A DNA stretch of 31,309 bases from Phycisphaerae bacterium (GTDB lineage: Bacteria > Planctomycetota > Phycisphaerae > UBA1845 > Fen-1342), in the NCBI GenBank assembly GCA_020058145.1, contig JAGVEP010000345.1, positions 1 to 31,309 of the forward strand, in the 5' to 3' direction. This document shows positions 14,811 through 23,784 of the stretch, piece after piece (within the stretch, counting starts at the first letter, position 1; each line of letters opens with the position of its first letter). Under the pieces are notes generated by a model that saw nothing but the letters and a program-made list of their open reading frames with translations, searched no databases and was not told the DNA's origin. Made by a program: the position numbers and the translations under genes.

Positions 14811-15773
14811 CTGGATGCCCTGCGCTGCTAACCACCTCTCCGCGTCCAGCGCCGCCATGCAGCCCGTGCCGGCGGCGGTGACCGCCTGGCGATAGACGTG
14901 GTCGGCCACGTCGCCGGCGGCGAAAACGCCGTCGAGGCTGGTGTGCGTCCCGCCTGGACGCGTCTTGAGGTAACTTTTGTCGTCCATCTCGAGCACGCCG
15001 CGGAAAAGCTCGGTGTTCGGCGTGTGGCCGATTGCCAGGAACAGTCCCTTGCACGGAAAGTCACGCTCGGCGCCGGTCTTGACGTTCTTGAGGCGCACGC
15101 CGGTGATGGCTTGGTCGCCCAGCACGTCCACGACGACGTTGTGCCACAGCCCCTCCATCTTGCCTTCCTTCGCGAGCCGGAAAAAGCGGTCCTGCATCGC
15201 CTTGCTGGCCCGGAGCTCATCGCGGCGGTGTACGAGATACACCTTTCTGGCGAATTTTGTGAGGTAGCTGCCTTCCTCGACCGCGGAATCGCCGCCGCCG
15301 ATGACGACGAGGTCCTGGTTGCGGTACAGGGGCAGCGCGCCGTCGCAAACGGCGCAGGCGGACACGCCGCCGCCGGACTTCGCCAGCCGTTGCTCGTTTT
15401 CCAGGTTCAGCCAATTGGCGCGGGCGCCGGTGGCGATGATGACCGTGTGCGTCTGCACGGTCTCATCGGGGCTGCGGACGGTAAACGGGCGTTTCGACAG
15501 GTCCACCGCAGTTACGTCGTCGCGGATGAAGCGCGTGCCGAAGCGCTCCGCCTGATCGCGCATCGACTTCATGAGTTCCGGGCCCATCACGTTCTGCGGA
15601 AAGCCGGGGTAATTCTCGACTTCGGTGGTGAACATGAGCTGTCCGCCGGGAATCAGCCCACCGGCGTTGTAGCCCTCAAAACACAGCGGCTGCAAACTGG
15701 CCCGCGCGGCGTAAATGCACGCGGTCAGGCCCGCGGGACCGGACCCGATGATGACGACCTTCTCCGTTGCCAC
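14808..15773 (-). CDS. trxB: Thioredoxin-disulfide reductase
   Basis: This FAD/NADPH flavoprotein of 321 residues reduces thioredoxin. Visible motifs are the FAD site IIGSGPAGLTA (GSGPAG at 10-15), GGQLMFTTEVENYPGF, and the redox pair C140-A-V-C143 in SACAVCDGALP. The NADPH site is VVIGGGDSAVEE with HRRDELRASK, and GVFAAGDVAD lies near the end. GTG at 15773 is preferred because GGAGG lies 8 nt upstream and the family starts just here. An ATG at 15788 (five codons earlier) overlaps that Shine-Dalgarno site and abuts the repeat element at 15795-15964. The insertion therefore lies directly upstream of the gene's ribosome-binding site. Confidence 0.92.
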   Translation of the reverse strand: MATEKVVIIGSGPAGLTACIYAARASLQPLCFEGYNAGGLIPGGQLMFTTEVENYPGFPQNVMGPELMKSMRDQAERFGTRFIRDDVTAVDLSKRPFTVRSPDETVQTHTVIIATGARANWLNLENEQRLAKSGGGVSACAVCDGALPLYRNQDLVVIGGGDSAVEEGSYLTKFARKVYLVHRRDELRASKAMQDRFFRLAKEGKMEGLWHNVVVDVLGDQAITGVRLKNVKTGAERDFPCKGLFLAIGHTPNTELFRGVLEMDDKSYLKTRPGGTHTSLDGVFAAGDVADHVYRQAVTAAGTGCMAALDAERWLAAQGIQ

Positions 15774-15794
15774 GTGTGCTGCCTCCATTCTGGA

Positions 15795-15964
15795 ACCGCA
15801 GAGACGCAAAGAGCGCAGAGGACGCAGAGTGAATTACGAATTACGAGTAAGGCCCGCGCAAGAGCCGACGCCGGTTCTTGAGATTCGCGCTGAGAACTGA
15901 GAACTCGAAACTTGTAACTCACCACTTCCCTCTGCGGTCGCTGCGCTCTTTGCGTCTTTGCGGT
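15795..15964. mobile_element. MITE-like element with 39-nt inverted repeats
   Basis: Arms at 15795-15833 and 15926-15964 are inverted repeats with a few mismatches. Each starts ACCGCAGAGACGCAAAGAGC or a close variant and is built from ~9-nt CGCAGAGNN units. The 92-nt core has no gene and contains short direct repeats (gaattacgaattacga; gagaactgagaactcg). The arms are diverged relatives of the 27-nt arms around the GxxExxY gene. It lies between the pilT-pilB genes and trxB, directly upstream of the trxB Shine-Dalgarno site. Confidence 0.75.
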
Positions 15965-15982
15965 TATTGTACAGGGATTACG

Positions 15983-17128
15983 CTAGCCTTGCGCCTCGCC
16001 CTCGAGTTTCTGTTCGTCCATGCTCTTCTTGCCGAGCGTCCCCGCGACGGTGGTGCCGCGCAGCTTGGCCTCGATCTTGGCCTGGAGGTCGGATGGGTGC
16101 CGGGCACGCTCGATGCACTCGTCCGGGGCACAGATGTTCTCGTCGTAGAGCTTCCACAGGTGATCATCGAGGAGCTGCATGCCGTATTTCTTGCCGGTTT
16201 GGATGGCCGAGTCGATGCGGTAGGTCTTGTTTTCGCGGATCAGGTTCGAGACGGCCGGCGTGCACACCAGGAACTCGTAGGCCGCCACGCGTCCGCCGGT
16301 GCCCATTTTGGGCAGCAGGTTTTGCGACAGGACGGCCAGCAGATTGGTGCTGAGCTGCACGCGAATCTGCTCCTGCTGGGCGACGGGGAACGCGTCGATG
16401 ATACGGTTGATCGTGCCCTGAGCACCGGTGGTGTGCAGCGTGGCGAAGACCAAGTGCCCCGTCTCGGCCGCGCGAATCGCAGCCTCCATCGTTTCGAGGT
16501 CACGCATTTCGCCGACCAGCACGACGTCCGGGTCCATACGCAGCGAACGGCGTAGCGCCTCGGCGAAGCTCGGCACGTCGACGCCCACCTCGCGCTGCGT
16601 GACGCAGCAACGGATGTGCGGCTGGTAATACTCGATCGGGTCCTCGATCGTGATGATGTGATCGTCGCGGCTACGGTTGATGTAGTCGATCATGGTGGCG
16701 AGCGTGGTCGTCTTGCCGGAGCCGGTGGGGCCGGTGACCAGGAACAAACCACGCGGGCGATGGCACAGCCGCTGCACGAGCGGTGGTAACCCGATCTCCT
16801 CGAAGGTCAGGATCTTCGTGGGGATCAGCCGCAACACCATCGAGATGTTGCCCTTCTGCCGGAAGATAGAGACGCGGAACCGCCCCTTGTCGCCGAACGC
16901 GAAGCCGAAGTCCGTGCCGCCTTCCTCCTGCAGCTCCTGCTGGTTGCGCTCGGGCGTGACCGATTTCATCAGGGCCATGGTGTCGTCGGGTTCGAGCGAT
17001 TTGGTCTCCAGCGAGCGCAACCGGCCGTCGATGCGCAGCACCGGCGGACGCCCCACGTGCAAGTGGATGTCTGACCCGGCGACGCGGATCACCGTTTCGA
17101 GCAAGCGGTCAATGTGAACGGTGGCCAC
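15983..17128 (-). CDS. pilT: Type IV pilus twitching motility ATPase PilT
   Basis: The 381-residue secretion-superfamily ATPase drives pilus retraction. It has the N-terminal PAS-like region with DIHLHVGRPPVLRIDG, Walker A GPTGSGKT at 133-140, Asp box ITIEDPIEY at 159-167, Walker B DPDVVLVGEMRD at 199-210 and His box TGHLVFATLHT at 223-233. The usual PilT tail motif is replaced by a short charged extension ending EQKLEGEAQG. The GTG start has GAGG about 7 nt upstream. It follows pilB in the same direction, 65 nt away, with two hairpins in the gap, so an operon with partial 3' processing is plausible. Confidence 0.92.
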   Translation of the reverse strand: MATVHIDRLLETVIRVAGSDIHLHVGRPPVLRIDGRLRSLETKSLEPDDTMALMKSVTPERNQQELQEEGGTDFGFAFGDKGRFRVSIFRQKGNISMVLRLIPTKILTFEEIGLPPLVQRLCHRPRGLFLVTGPTGSGKTTTLATMIDYINRSRDDHIITIEDPIEYYQPHIRCCVTQREVGVDVPSFAEALRRSLRMDPDVVLVGEMRDLETMEAAIRAAETGHLVFATLHTTGAQGTINRIIDAFPVAQQEQIRVQLSTNLLAVLSQNLLPKMGTGGRVAAYEFLVCTPAVSNLIRENKTYRIDSAIQTGKKYGMQLLDDHLWKLYDENICAPDECIERARHPSDLQAKIEAKLRGTTVAGTLGKKSMDEQKLEGEAQG

Positions 17129-17147
17129 TGCGTTTCCTCAATTGTGG

Positions 17148-17166
17148 CACCGGCATCTGGCCGGTG
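17148..17166. repeat. CACCGGC-ATCTG-GCCGGTG hairpin
   Basis: A 7-bp perfect stem in the pilB-pilT gap. It is flanked by tgtgg and matches, in inverse orientation, the hairpin repeat at 3344-3362. Confidence 0.75.
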
Positions 17167-17172
17167 TTCTCC

Positions 17173-17192
17173 GGCCGACGCGGGGGTCGGCC
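17173..17192 (-). repeat. Palindrome 1 nt after the pilB stop
   Basis: GGCCGAC-CCCCGC-GTCGGCC (minus strand) forms a 7-bp stem one base downstream of the pilB TAA (17196-17194). The same stem pair occurs at 19870-19889. Confidence 0.75.
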
Positions 17193-17193
17193 A

Positions 17194-18918
<1,725 letters not shown>

Positions 18919-19091
18919 GCGTACTCCTCGGCAGGCGGTCGGCTCATGCCGAGACCGTCGTGCCGGCTGCGGCTATTCTCGACGGCGGCGGGGAAAATGC
19001 AAGGCGGGGAGTTCGCGCACACACGCCCTCCGAGCCGCGAGCGCCAGCGAGCGTTGTCGGGTGGCACGGCCGGGCGCCGGGTGCCACGGCT
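18919..19091. other. Upstream region of pilB
   Basis: It contains a possible minus-strand promoter (TTGCAT at 19002-18997, 16-nt spacer, GAGAAT at 18980-18975) and, from about 19056, a gtggcacggc...gtgccacggc repeat. No gene is supported. Confidence 0.4.
18975..19002 (-). promoter_or_regulatory. Weak candidate promoter of pilB
   Basis: TTGCAT-N16-GAGAAT on the minus strand, about 57 nt before the pilB ATG. The hexamers match consensus only partly. Confidence 0.3.
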
Positions 19092-19140
19092 GGTACGAGA
19101 ATCCGTTCTCGTACCCACGCCTGCGGGAATCCCCTCCCGC
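19092..19140. repeat. Twin-hairpin dispersed repeat
   Basis: GGTACGAGAA-TCCG-TTCTCGTACC (19092-19115) is followed by GCGGGA-ATCCCC-TCCCGC (19123-19140). The arrangement and sequence resemble the inverse of the palindrome at 10676-10820. Confidence 0.8.
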
Positions 19141-19245
19141 GTATGCTTCCATGTTGGTTCCTCTGATTGTGAATTCAAGGACACGGCGAAACCGGGGTCT
19201 GCTCCGGCGCATCTTGGCCATGATATTCAAATCCCCGTTTCTGTC

Positions 19246-19690
19246 ATGAAGGACAGTCTTCTCGAGGCGGAGCACTGCATCGTTGTGCCTGGCGGTGGCT
19301 CGATGTTTTTCGAGGCGCACAGCAACGAATACCTTCACGAAATGTCCGATGCTGTTCCTTTGATAGCACTTTTCGGTAGTGAACGGATGTGCAGGCTGAG
19401 CTTCCCGCGCTTTGATCGCGATGCGACGGTGCAGTCTCAAGAGATCAAGTTCACCGACTTCAGCACGGACGCGATTTTCCGTGGAGATTGATAGCGGCAA
19501 CACCGCGTGCGCATCTCCAATTATCTTGCGACGGGCGAGCGTGGGAAAACGCGTTTCTGGCCAGCGGAGGAGTTTACGGCCATGTGGACCGAGTGGGAGT
19601 TTGACGTTTCTGTCTCGTGCAGCGGTCGCGACAAGACGTATGTGCGTGCCGAAGTGCCGAAGCGCATGGAGGTGGTTTTCCGGCAAACCG
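19246..19690 (+). pseudogene. Broken hypothetical gene
   Basis: From ATG 19246 a protein-like frame runs to TGA at 19489: MKDSLLEAEHCIVVPGGGSM, then FFEAHSNEYLHEMSDAVP and RMCRLSFPRFDRDATVQ. After TGA TAG the same frame resumes with RISNYLATGERGKTRFWPAE and MWTEWEFDVSVSCSGRDKTY, and continues to about 19690. Between the parts another frame reads VEIDSGNTACAS, so two compensating frameshifts near 19480 and 19515 may have hit one gene. I do not recognise the family. The amino-acid make-up is ordinary, and GC content is lower than in neighbouring genes, suggesting acquired DNA. The 3' end meets the thrC fragment. Confidence 0.4.
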
Positions 19691-19709
19691 CTGTCGCAAG
19701 CATGCCCCC

Positions 19710-20070
19710 AAACGGCTCATACTCCGCCGGCATGTTCTCATACGACTCCCGCCGCTGCTCCAACCCGGCCCGGCTGGGCGGCACCTCGGGATCGATGCCG
19801 ATTGCGGCCCGGACTTCGTCGGGGAACTTCGCGGGGTGGGCCGTCTCGACCGAAACGAGCAGGGGGTCCGTCGGCCTCGGAGGGCCGACGCTACGCCGAC
19901 CGACACGGGGGTCGGCCGCTACATTGGAGTCGGCGCCACGCAGGTATTGCTCAACAGCGGCCCAGCCGACGACCCCGTGCGGCTCCAGGATCGCGCTCCG
20001 GCGCTGGTACGCGCTCTTGATCGTCGCCCGGGTCACGTCGGAGTTTGCGGAAGTCGGGGTCGACAGCAGC
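19710..20070 (-). pseudogene. thrC: 3' fragment of threonine synthase
   Basis: On the minus strand the frame reads VTRATIKSAYQRRSAILEPH, then GVVGWAAVEQYL, an interruption, and VSVETAHPAKFPDEVRAAIG with DPEVPPSRAGLEQRRESYEN and MPAEYEPF. This is the C-terminal quarter of a PLP-dependent threonine synthase (the ETAHPAKFP segment is diagnostic). The catalytic lysine region and the whole N-terminal part are missing. Just upstream the similarity switches frame (VDPDFRKLR, near 20060), and there is no stop after EYEPF. A palindromic repeat sits inside the fragment (19870-19922). It is therefore a non-functional remnant; an intact thrC must lie elsewhere. Confidence 0.75.
19870..19922. repeat. Palindromic repeat inside thrC fragment
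   Basis: GTCGGCC-TCGGAG-GGCCGAC (19870-19889) is followed by a second, overlapping gccgaccgacac...gggggtcggc arm set to about 19922. The stem equals that after pilB. In the thrC reading frame it adds about 25 residues without breaking the frame. Confidence 0.75.
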
Positions 20071-20088
20071 CGGTTCGCGACATAGGAT
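20060..20088 (+). promoter_or_regulatory. Putative promoter of radical SAM gene
   Basis: TCGACA (20060-20065), 17-nt spacer, TAGGAT (20083-20088). The leader would be about 120 nt. Confidence 0.4.
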
Positions 20089-20213
20089 CTACTCGTGTTC
20101 GGCCAGGCAGGCTGATCAGGTAGCGAGCGCCCGCCCTGAGACGGCGCCTCGCGTGATCTTCAGGCACGTGTGTGAGCCGGCGACCATGCGCGGCACACGC
20201 ACGAAAGGCAGAA

Positions 20214-22160
20214 ATGGAACTTCCCCGCCGCGACCGTGGCGACGAGTTGTGCCGGCCGGGCGAACTGACCGCGGTGCGCGACCGGCTGCGGGTGCTCGCC
20301 CGTCGTCATGAACTGGTCACCGTGATCGCCTGCGCGTTCGATCATCGCACGCGCATGTTGCCGTTCATCTACGCCGATACACGCATGGCGCCGGCCGGCG
20401 TGCGGGCGATCGGATCGGCCCTGGTCGACGCCGGCTTCGCGAAAACCCGCATCGTCCTGCAGCAATGGAACTCGAACTTCCGCCCGTCCGAGATGCGCCT
20501 CGATGGCCGCGTGCCCGACCTGTTCATGGTTTCGAGCATGCAGATCCACACCGCGGCCTGCCAGGCGCTCATCCGCGACGCGTGCCGCATCGATCTCACG
20601 CAGCGGCCGTTGATCATCGCCGGGGGCGCCAAGACGGTTTACGAGCCGTGGGATGTGTTCAGCGCGGACGCGGGCGATCCCTGGGGCGCGGACGTGGCGG
20701 TCACCGGCGAGGAATTCGTTCTGCTGAACCTGCTCGAGCGGCTGTTGGCCGAGCGCGGCCCCAACGAAGCCCCGCGCACTGCGTTTCTGCGTGTGCGGGA
20801 CGCCGGACTGCTCGACGATATCCCGGGGCTCGTCTACGCCCGCACCGGTCCGACCGGCGCGGCCGAGGAACTGGTCGACACCGGCGTTCAACGGCTGGTG
20901 GGCGATCTCGACGAGCTTCCGCATCCCGCGCTGGGCTTTCGGCTGCTCGAGGCGCCGAGCAGGCGGCCCACCTTGCAGTCCCGGGCGCTGGCGCCGAATC
21001 GAGTCCGCCGCCACAGCCCGATCGTCTCGCTGGTCCTCACGTTTGGCTGCAAGTTCAACTGCCCGTACTGCCCGATTCCCGCGTACAACCAGCGGCAGCA
21101 CCGCGTGAAGAGTGGGGCACGCATGGCGGATGAGTTTGTGCGGCTGCACCGCGAGTTCGGGCTGCGGTACTTTTTTGGCGCCGACGACAACTTCTTCAAC
21201 CACAAGCAGCGCACCCTGGAAATCGTCGAGACGCTGGCGCAGACGGAAATCGACGGCGTACCGCTCCGGAAGCGAGTCCGCTGGGGCACCGAAGTCACGG
21301 TGCACGACACACTCCAATTGCGCGAACACCTGGGGACGGTCCGCAAGTCCGGCGTGCGGGCCCTGTGGCTGGGGGTGGAGGACATGACCGCCACGCTGGT
21401 CAACAAGGGCCAGAGCGTCGACAAGACCACGGAGGCGTTTCACCTGCTCCGGGACCGCGGCATCTGCCCGATGCCCATGATGATGCACCACGACACGCAG
21501 CCGCTGTTCACGCGGGCAGGAAATTACGGCCTGCTGAACCAGGTGCGGGTACTCCGCGCGGCCGGTGCGATCAGCCTGCAAGTGCTCATGATGACCCCGG
21601 CCACCGGGTCGCGGTTCTATGAAGACGTGTTTACCTCCGGGCGCGTCTATGCCAGCGCGGCCGGCCGGCCGGTCGAGCCCCACATGCTCGACGCCAATTA
21701 CGTCGTGGCTTCCGAACACCCGCAGCCTTGGCGGAAGCAGCTCAACATCATGGCTGCGTACCTGTACTTCTATAACCCGCTGCGCTTCCTGGTCGCGCTG
21801 TTCCGTCCGAAGGGCAAACTCTATCTCGCCGATGCTCTCGTGCAGCTCATCGGCATGTGGGGACTGACCCGCACCATCCGCCGCACCTTCGGCTGGGCAA
21901 TGTGTCTCCTGCGCGGCGATATCCGGCGCCAGACGGACGTCCCCGTCAGTCCGCTGCCCATGCGTGGGATTGGCGGGCAAGCGGCCAGCCACGCGCTGCC
22001 ACTGGCGCCAGCCAAGGGACAGCGCCCGCCGGACCGCGTGGCGCTCCCGATCGCGGGTGCTGGTAGACGGAAACTGACGAGCGCAGGAAGAGCTGACGCG
22101 GGCGATGCAGTCGAGTCCCCGGCAGTCGGAGTGCCCTTGAGAATTGACCCTGCAACATGA
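20214..22160 (+). CDS. B12-binding-type radical SAM protein
   Basis: The protein has 648 residues. An N-terminal ~200-residue domain is like the cobalamin-binding (Rossmann) region of this group (IACAFDHRTRMLPFIYAD, LFMVSSMQIHTAACQALI, LIIAGGAKTVYEPWD, then GADVAVTGEEFVLLNLLERL). Next comes the radical SAM core with cysteines C279, C283 and C286 in GCKFNCPYCP. RYFFGADDNFFNHKQRTLEIV and WLGVEDMTATLVNKGQSVDKT are typical of the B12 radical SAM class. The C-terminus has a hydrophobic YLYFYNPLRFLVALF region and a low-complexity tail. No DxHxxG cobalamin-ligand motif is visible, so B12 may bind base-off or not at all. ATG at 20214 has AAAGG about 6 nt upstream. The substrate is unknown; methylation of a lipid or cofactor is conceivable. 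Confidence 0.8.
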   Translation: MELPRRDRGDELCRPGELTAVRDRLRVLARRHELVTVIACAFDHRTRMLPFIYADTRMAPAGVRAIGSALVDAGFAKTRIVLQQWNSNFRPSEMRLDGRVPDLFMVSSMQIHTAACQALIRDACRIDLTQRPLIIAGGAKTVYEPWDVFSADAGDPWGADVAVTGEEFVLLNLLERLLAERGPNEAPRTAFLRVRDAGLLDDIPGLVYARTGPTGAAEELVDTGVQRLVGDLDELPHPALGFRLLEAPSRRPTLQSRALAPNRVRRHSPIVSLVLTFGCKFNCPYCPIPAYNQRQHRVKSGARMADEFVRLHREFGLRYFFGADDNFFNHKQRTLEIVETLAQTEIDGVPLRKRVRWGTEVTVHDTLQLREHLGTVRKSGVRALWLGVEDMTATLVNKGQSVDKTTEAFHLLRDRGICPMPMMMHHDTQPLFTRAGNYGLLNQVRVLRAAGAISLQVLMMTPATGSRFYEDVFTSGRVYASAAGRPVEPHMLDANYVVASEHPQPWRKQLNIMAAYLYFYNPLRFLVALFRPKGKLYLADALVQLIGMWGLTRTIRRTFGWAMCLLRGDIRRQTDVPVSPLPMRGIGGQAASHALPLAPAKGQRPPDRVALPIAGAGRRKLTSAGRADAGDAVESPAVGVPLRIDPAT

Positions 22161-22207
22161 AGATCGGCGCGCCCGCTGCGGCGCGCCGGCAACAGAACGG
22201 AGGCAGA

Positions 22208-22387
22208 GTGCCAAACAAGACGCGGCCTTCCACGCACAAACGTGAGCGCGAGTACCGGAAGAACCAACGGCAACTCAAGAAAGCGGAACGGGCGACTGCG
22301 AAGCGCGATAAAGCGGCCGAGCCGCCGCCGCCGGACTCTTCCCTGCCAGCGGCACCCGAGAGCGATTTGCCGCCGGACGTGCTTTGA
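22208..22387 (+). CDS. Small highly charged protein
   Basis: The product has 59 residues: a basic Lys/Arg-rich helix-forming first half (PNKTRPSTHKREREYRKNQR then QLKKAERATAKR) and a Pro/acidic tail (PPPPDSSLPAAPESDLPPD). I do not recognise a named family. The GTG at 22208 is chosen for the GGAGG at 22199-22203 (4-nt spacing). An ATG at 22157 that overlaps the radical SAM stop is possible, but its first 17 residues look unlike protein. It probably shares the radical SAM transcript; nucleic-acid binding is a guess from charge. Confidence 0.6.
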   Translation: MPNKTRPSTHKREREYRKNQRQLKKAERATAKRDKAAEPPPPDSSLPAAPESDLPPDVL

Positions 22388-22485
22388 TTTGAGTTCACGC
22401 AGTCACGCGGGGGAGCGGTGCGTGGCCAGCGCCTCGCGTGGCCGTTCACGTGCTTCGCCGGGAAACCGCGATCGAATTCTCCGCC

Positions 22486-22520
22486 TCGTTGCCCCGTCGC
22501 CTGGTTGCCTTGGTGCCTGG
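22486..22520. repeat. AGGCAAC-family repeat copy
   Basis: The reverse complement begins CCAGGCACCAAGGCAACCAG and continues in GCGACGGGGCAACGA. It follows the order of the 10401-10445 tandem repeat. Confidence 0.7.
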
Positions 22521-22645
22521 CTTCCCCCGCGGATTGCTTTCGGGCCGGGGTCGATTACATTCGCACCGCCGCCACAATCGCGTTGCACGCCCGCCCATTC
22601 GGCATAACAAGAACACAGCAGCCCGCGCCGCGTGGAACTTCGATG

Positions 22646-22669
22646 ACGCGTCCTCGCGCCGCGTTTTTT
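22646..22669 (+). terminator. Weak candidate intrinsic terminator
   Basis: A 5-bp stem ACGCG/CGCGT with a 9-nt loop is followed by T6. The stem is short, so confidence is low. Confidence 0.25.
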
Positions 22670-22759
22670 CGTCCACGGAGCGCCGTGCCATGGCCCAGTG
22701 GCGCGACCTTTCGCCCCCGCGGCGCTGACCCGCACCCCGTTTGCGCCGCGCCACGCCCC

Positions 22760-22787
22760 TTGACGTACCGACCTGGATGATCAGAAT
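22760..22787 (+). promoter_or_regulatory. Putative promoter of the methylase-ParB-PRTase operon
   Basis: TTGACG (22760-22765), 16-nt spacer, CAGAAT (22782-22787). Transcription would start near 22794. That argues against the ATGs at 22777 and 22786 as methylase starts and favours TTG 22927, leaving a leader of ~130 nt. Confidence 0.45.
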
Positions 22788-22926
22788 GGCGGTCCGTGCG
22801 GCGCGGAACGCACGCCGATCTCATTACAGCTACGCATGCGAGGATTACCCCGGAGTCATCGTTCTGAACCAAACGCGTCGAACGAGTGCAGTTTGCGACG
22901 CACGGGAGACCGCTGCTGGAGCAGAG

Positions 22927-23742
22927 TTGCCACCACGCGGAAAGCCCTTCCTACGTTGGGCCGGTAGTAAGCGGAAGCAGCTGACACGGCTCGGATCGTT
23001 CTGGGCGGCGAGCCATTCGCGTTACGTAGAGCCGTTCGCCGGGTCAGCCTGCCTCTTCTTCGAGCTTGCGCCAGCCTCCGCGGTCCTGGGAGACCTCAAT
23101 AGGGACTTGATCGAGCTCTACCGCGTCGTGCGGGACGAGCCCGAGCGCCTATATCGGCGACTCTGTCGAATCGCGCGAGAAGTGCCGACCTACTACCGCT
23201 GGCGGAGCCTCAACCCGAAGTCCCTCGACCGAGAGACGCGGGCGCTGCGGTTCCTGTACCTCAACCGGAACTGCTTCAATGGCATCTACAGGACCAACAC
23301 GAACGGCGAGTTTAACGTGCCGATGGGAAGGCGCCCGGGTGAGTATTTCAGCAAGAATGACCTGCTCAACTGCTCCAGGTTGCTGCAAACGACCACTTTG
23401 ATCGCCGGGGACTTTACAAAGACTCTGGAGCATGTAAAGCAAGGCGACTTCGTGTATCTCGACCCTCCGTATGCCGTGAAATCACGCCGAATCTTCAGAG
23501 AGTACGGCAAGACGACCTTTGACACCTCCGACATTTTTCGTTTCACAAATGGGCTCAACGCGATCGTCGCGCGTGGTGCGGACTTTCTCGTCTCGTATGC
23601 GGATTGCGCGGAGTCCAGGCTGTTGGCCCTCGGATGGCACTCCGTCCGTCTACCGATTCGACGGCATGTCGCCGGTTTTGCAGGAGATCGGAAGCTCGCA
23701 TACGAATGGCTCATCAGCAACCGCCCGATCTCGGGCCAGTGA
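22927..23742 (+). CDS. dam: DNA adenine methylase, Dam (D12 class) family
   Basis: This SAM-dependent N6-adenine methyltransferase has 271 residues from the TTG start, which is the usual Dam length. FLRWAGSKRK (8-17) is the family N-terminus. RYVEPFAGSACLFF (32-45) is the SAM-binding motif, and LYLNRNCFNGIYRTN is the Dam-type region. The catalytic motif is DPPY at 179-182. TTG 22927 has GGAG 5 nt upstream. ATGs at 22777 and 22786 are in frame but would lie in the promoter and add unconserved residues. It heads a three-gene block; 42 nt separate it from the ParB-like gene. It may protect self DNA or mark sites for the neighbouring proteins. The recognition site (GATC or other) cannot be read from sequence. 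Confidence 0.88.
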   Translation: MPPRGKPFLRWAGSKRKQLTRLGSFWAASHSRYVEPFAGSACLFFELAPASAVLGDLNRDLIELYRVVRDEPERLYRRLCRIAREVPTYYRWRSLNPKSLDRETRALRFLYLNRNCFNGIYRTNTNGEFNVPMGRRPGEYFSKNDLLNCSRLLQTTTLIAGDFTKTLEHVKQGDFVYLDPPYAVKSRRIFREYGKTTFDTSDIFRFTNGLNAIVARGADFLVSYADCAESRLLALGWHSVRLPIRRHVAGFAGDRKLAYEWLISNRPISGQ

Positions 23743-23784
23743 AGGGATGCCGAACATGGTAGGCGGGCACAGCCGGGTGATTCT

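Larger units (their letters stand above)
22388..22759. other. Repeat-bearing boundary of the 22.8-25.6 kb island
   Basis: No gene is supported. The region includes a copy of the AGGCAAC repeat family (22486-22520, reverse orientation). It also has a weak stem (ACGCG 22646-22650 with CGCGT 22660-22664) followed by six T, which might terminate the preceding transcript. It marks the switch from GC-rich backbone to the lower-GC three-gene block. Confidence 0.45.

Noticed and set aside
20160..22214. 684-residue ORF opposite the radical SAM gene
   Set aside because: Antisense shadow of a gene with a clear CxxxCxxC motif and Shine-Dalgarno site.
22418..22780. Several 100-120-residue ORFs between the small charged gene and the methylase
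   Set aside because: Arg/Pro-rich, overlapping each other on both strands, within repeat DNA; none has a Shine-Dalgarno site or motif.
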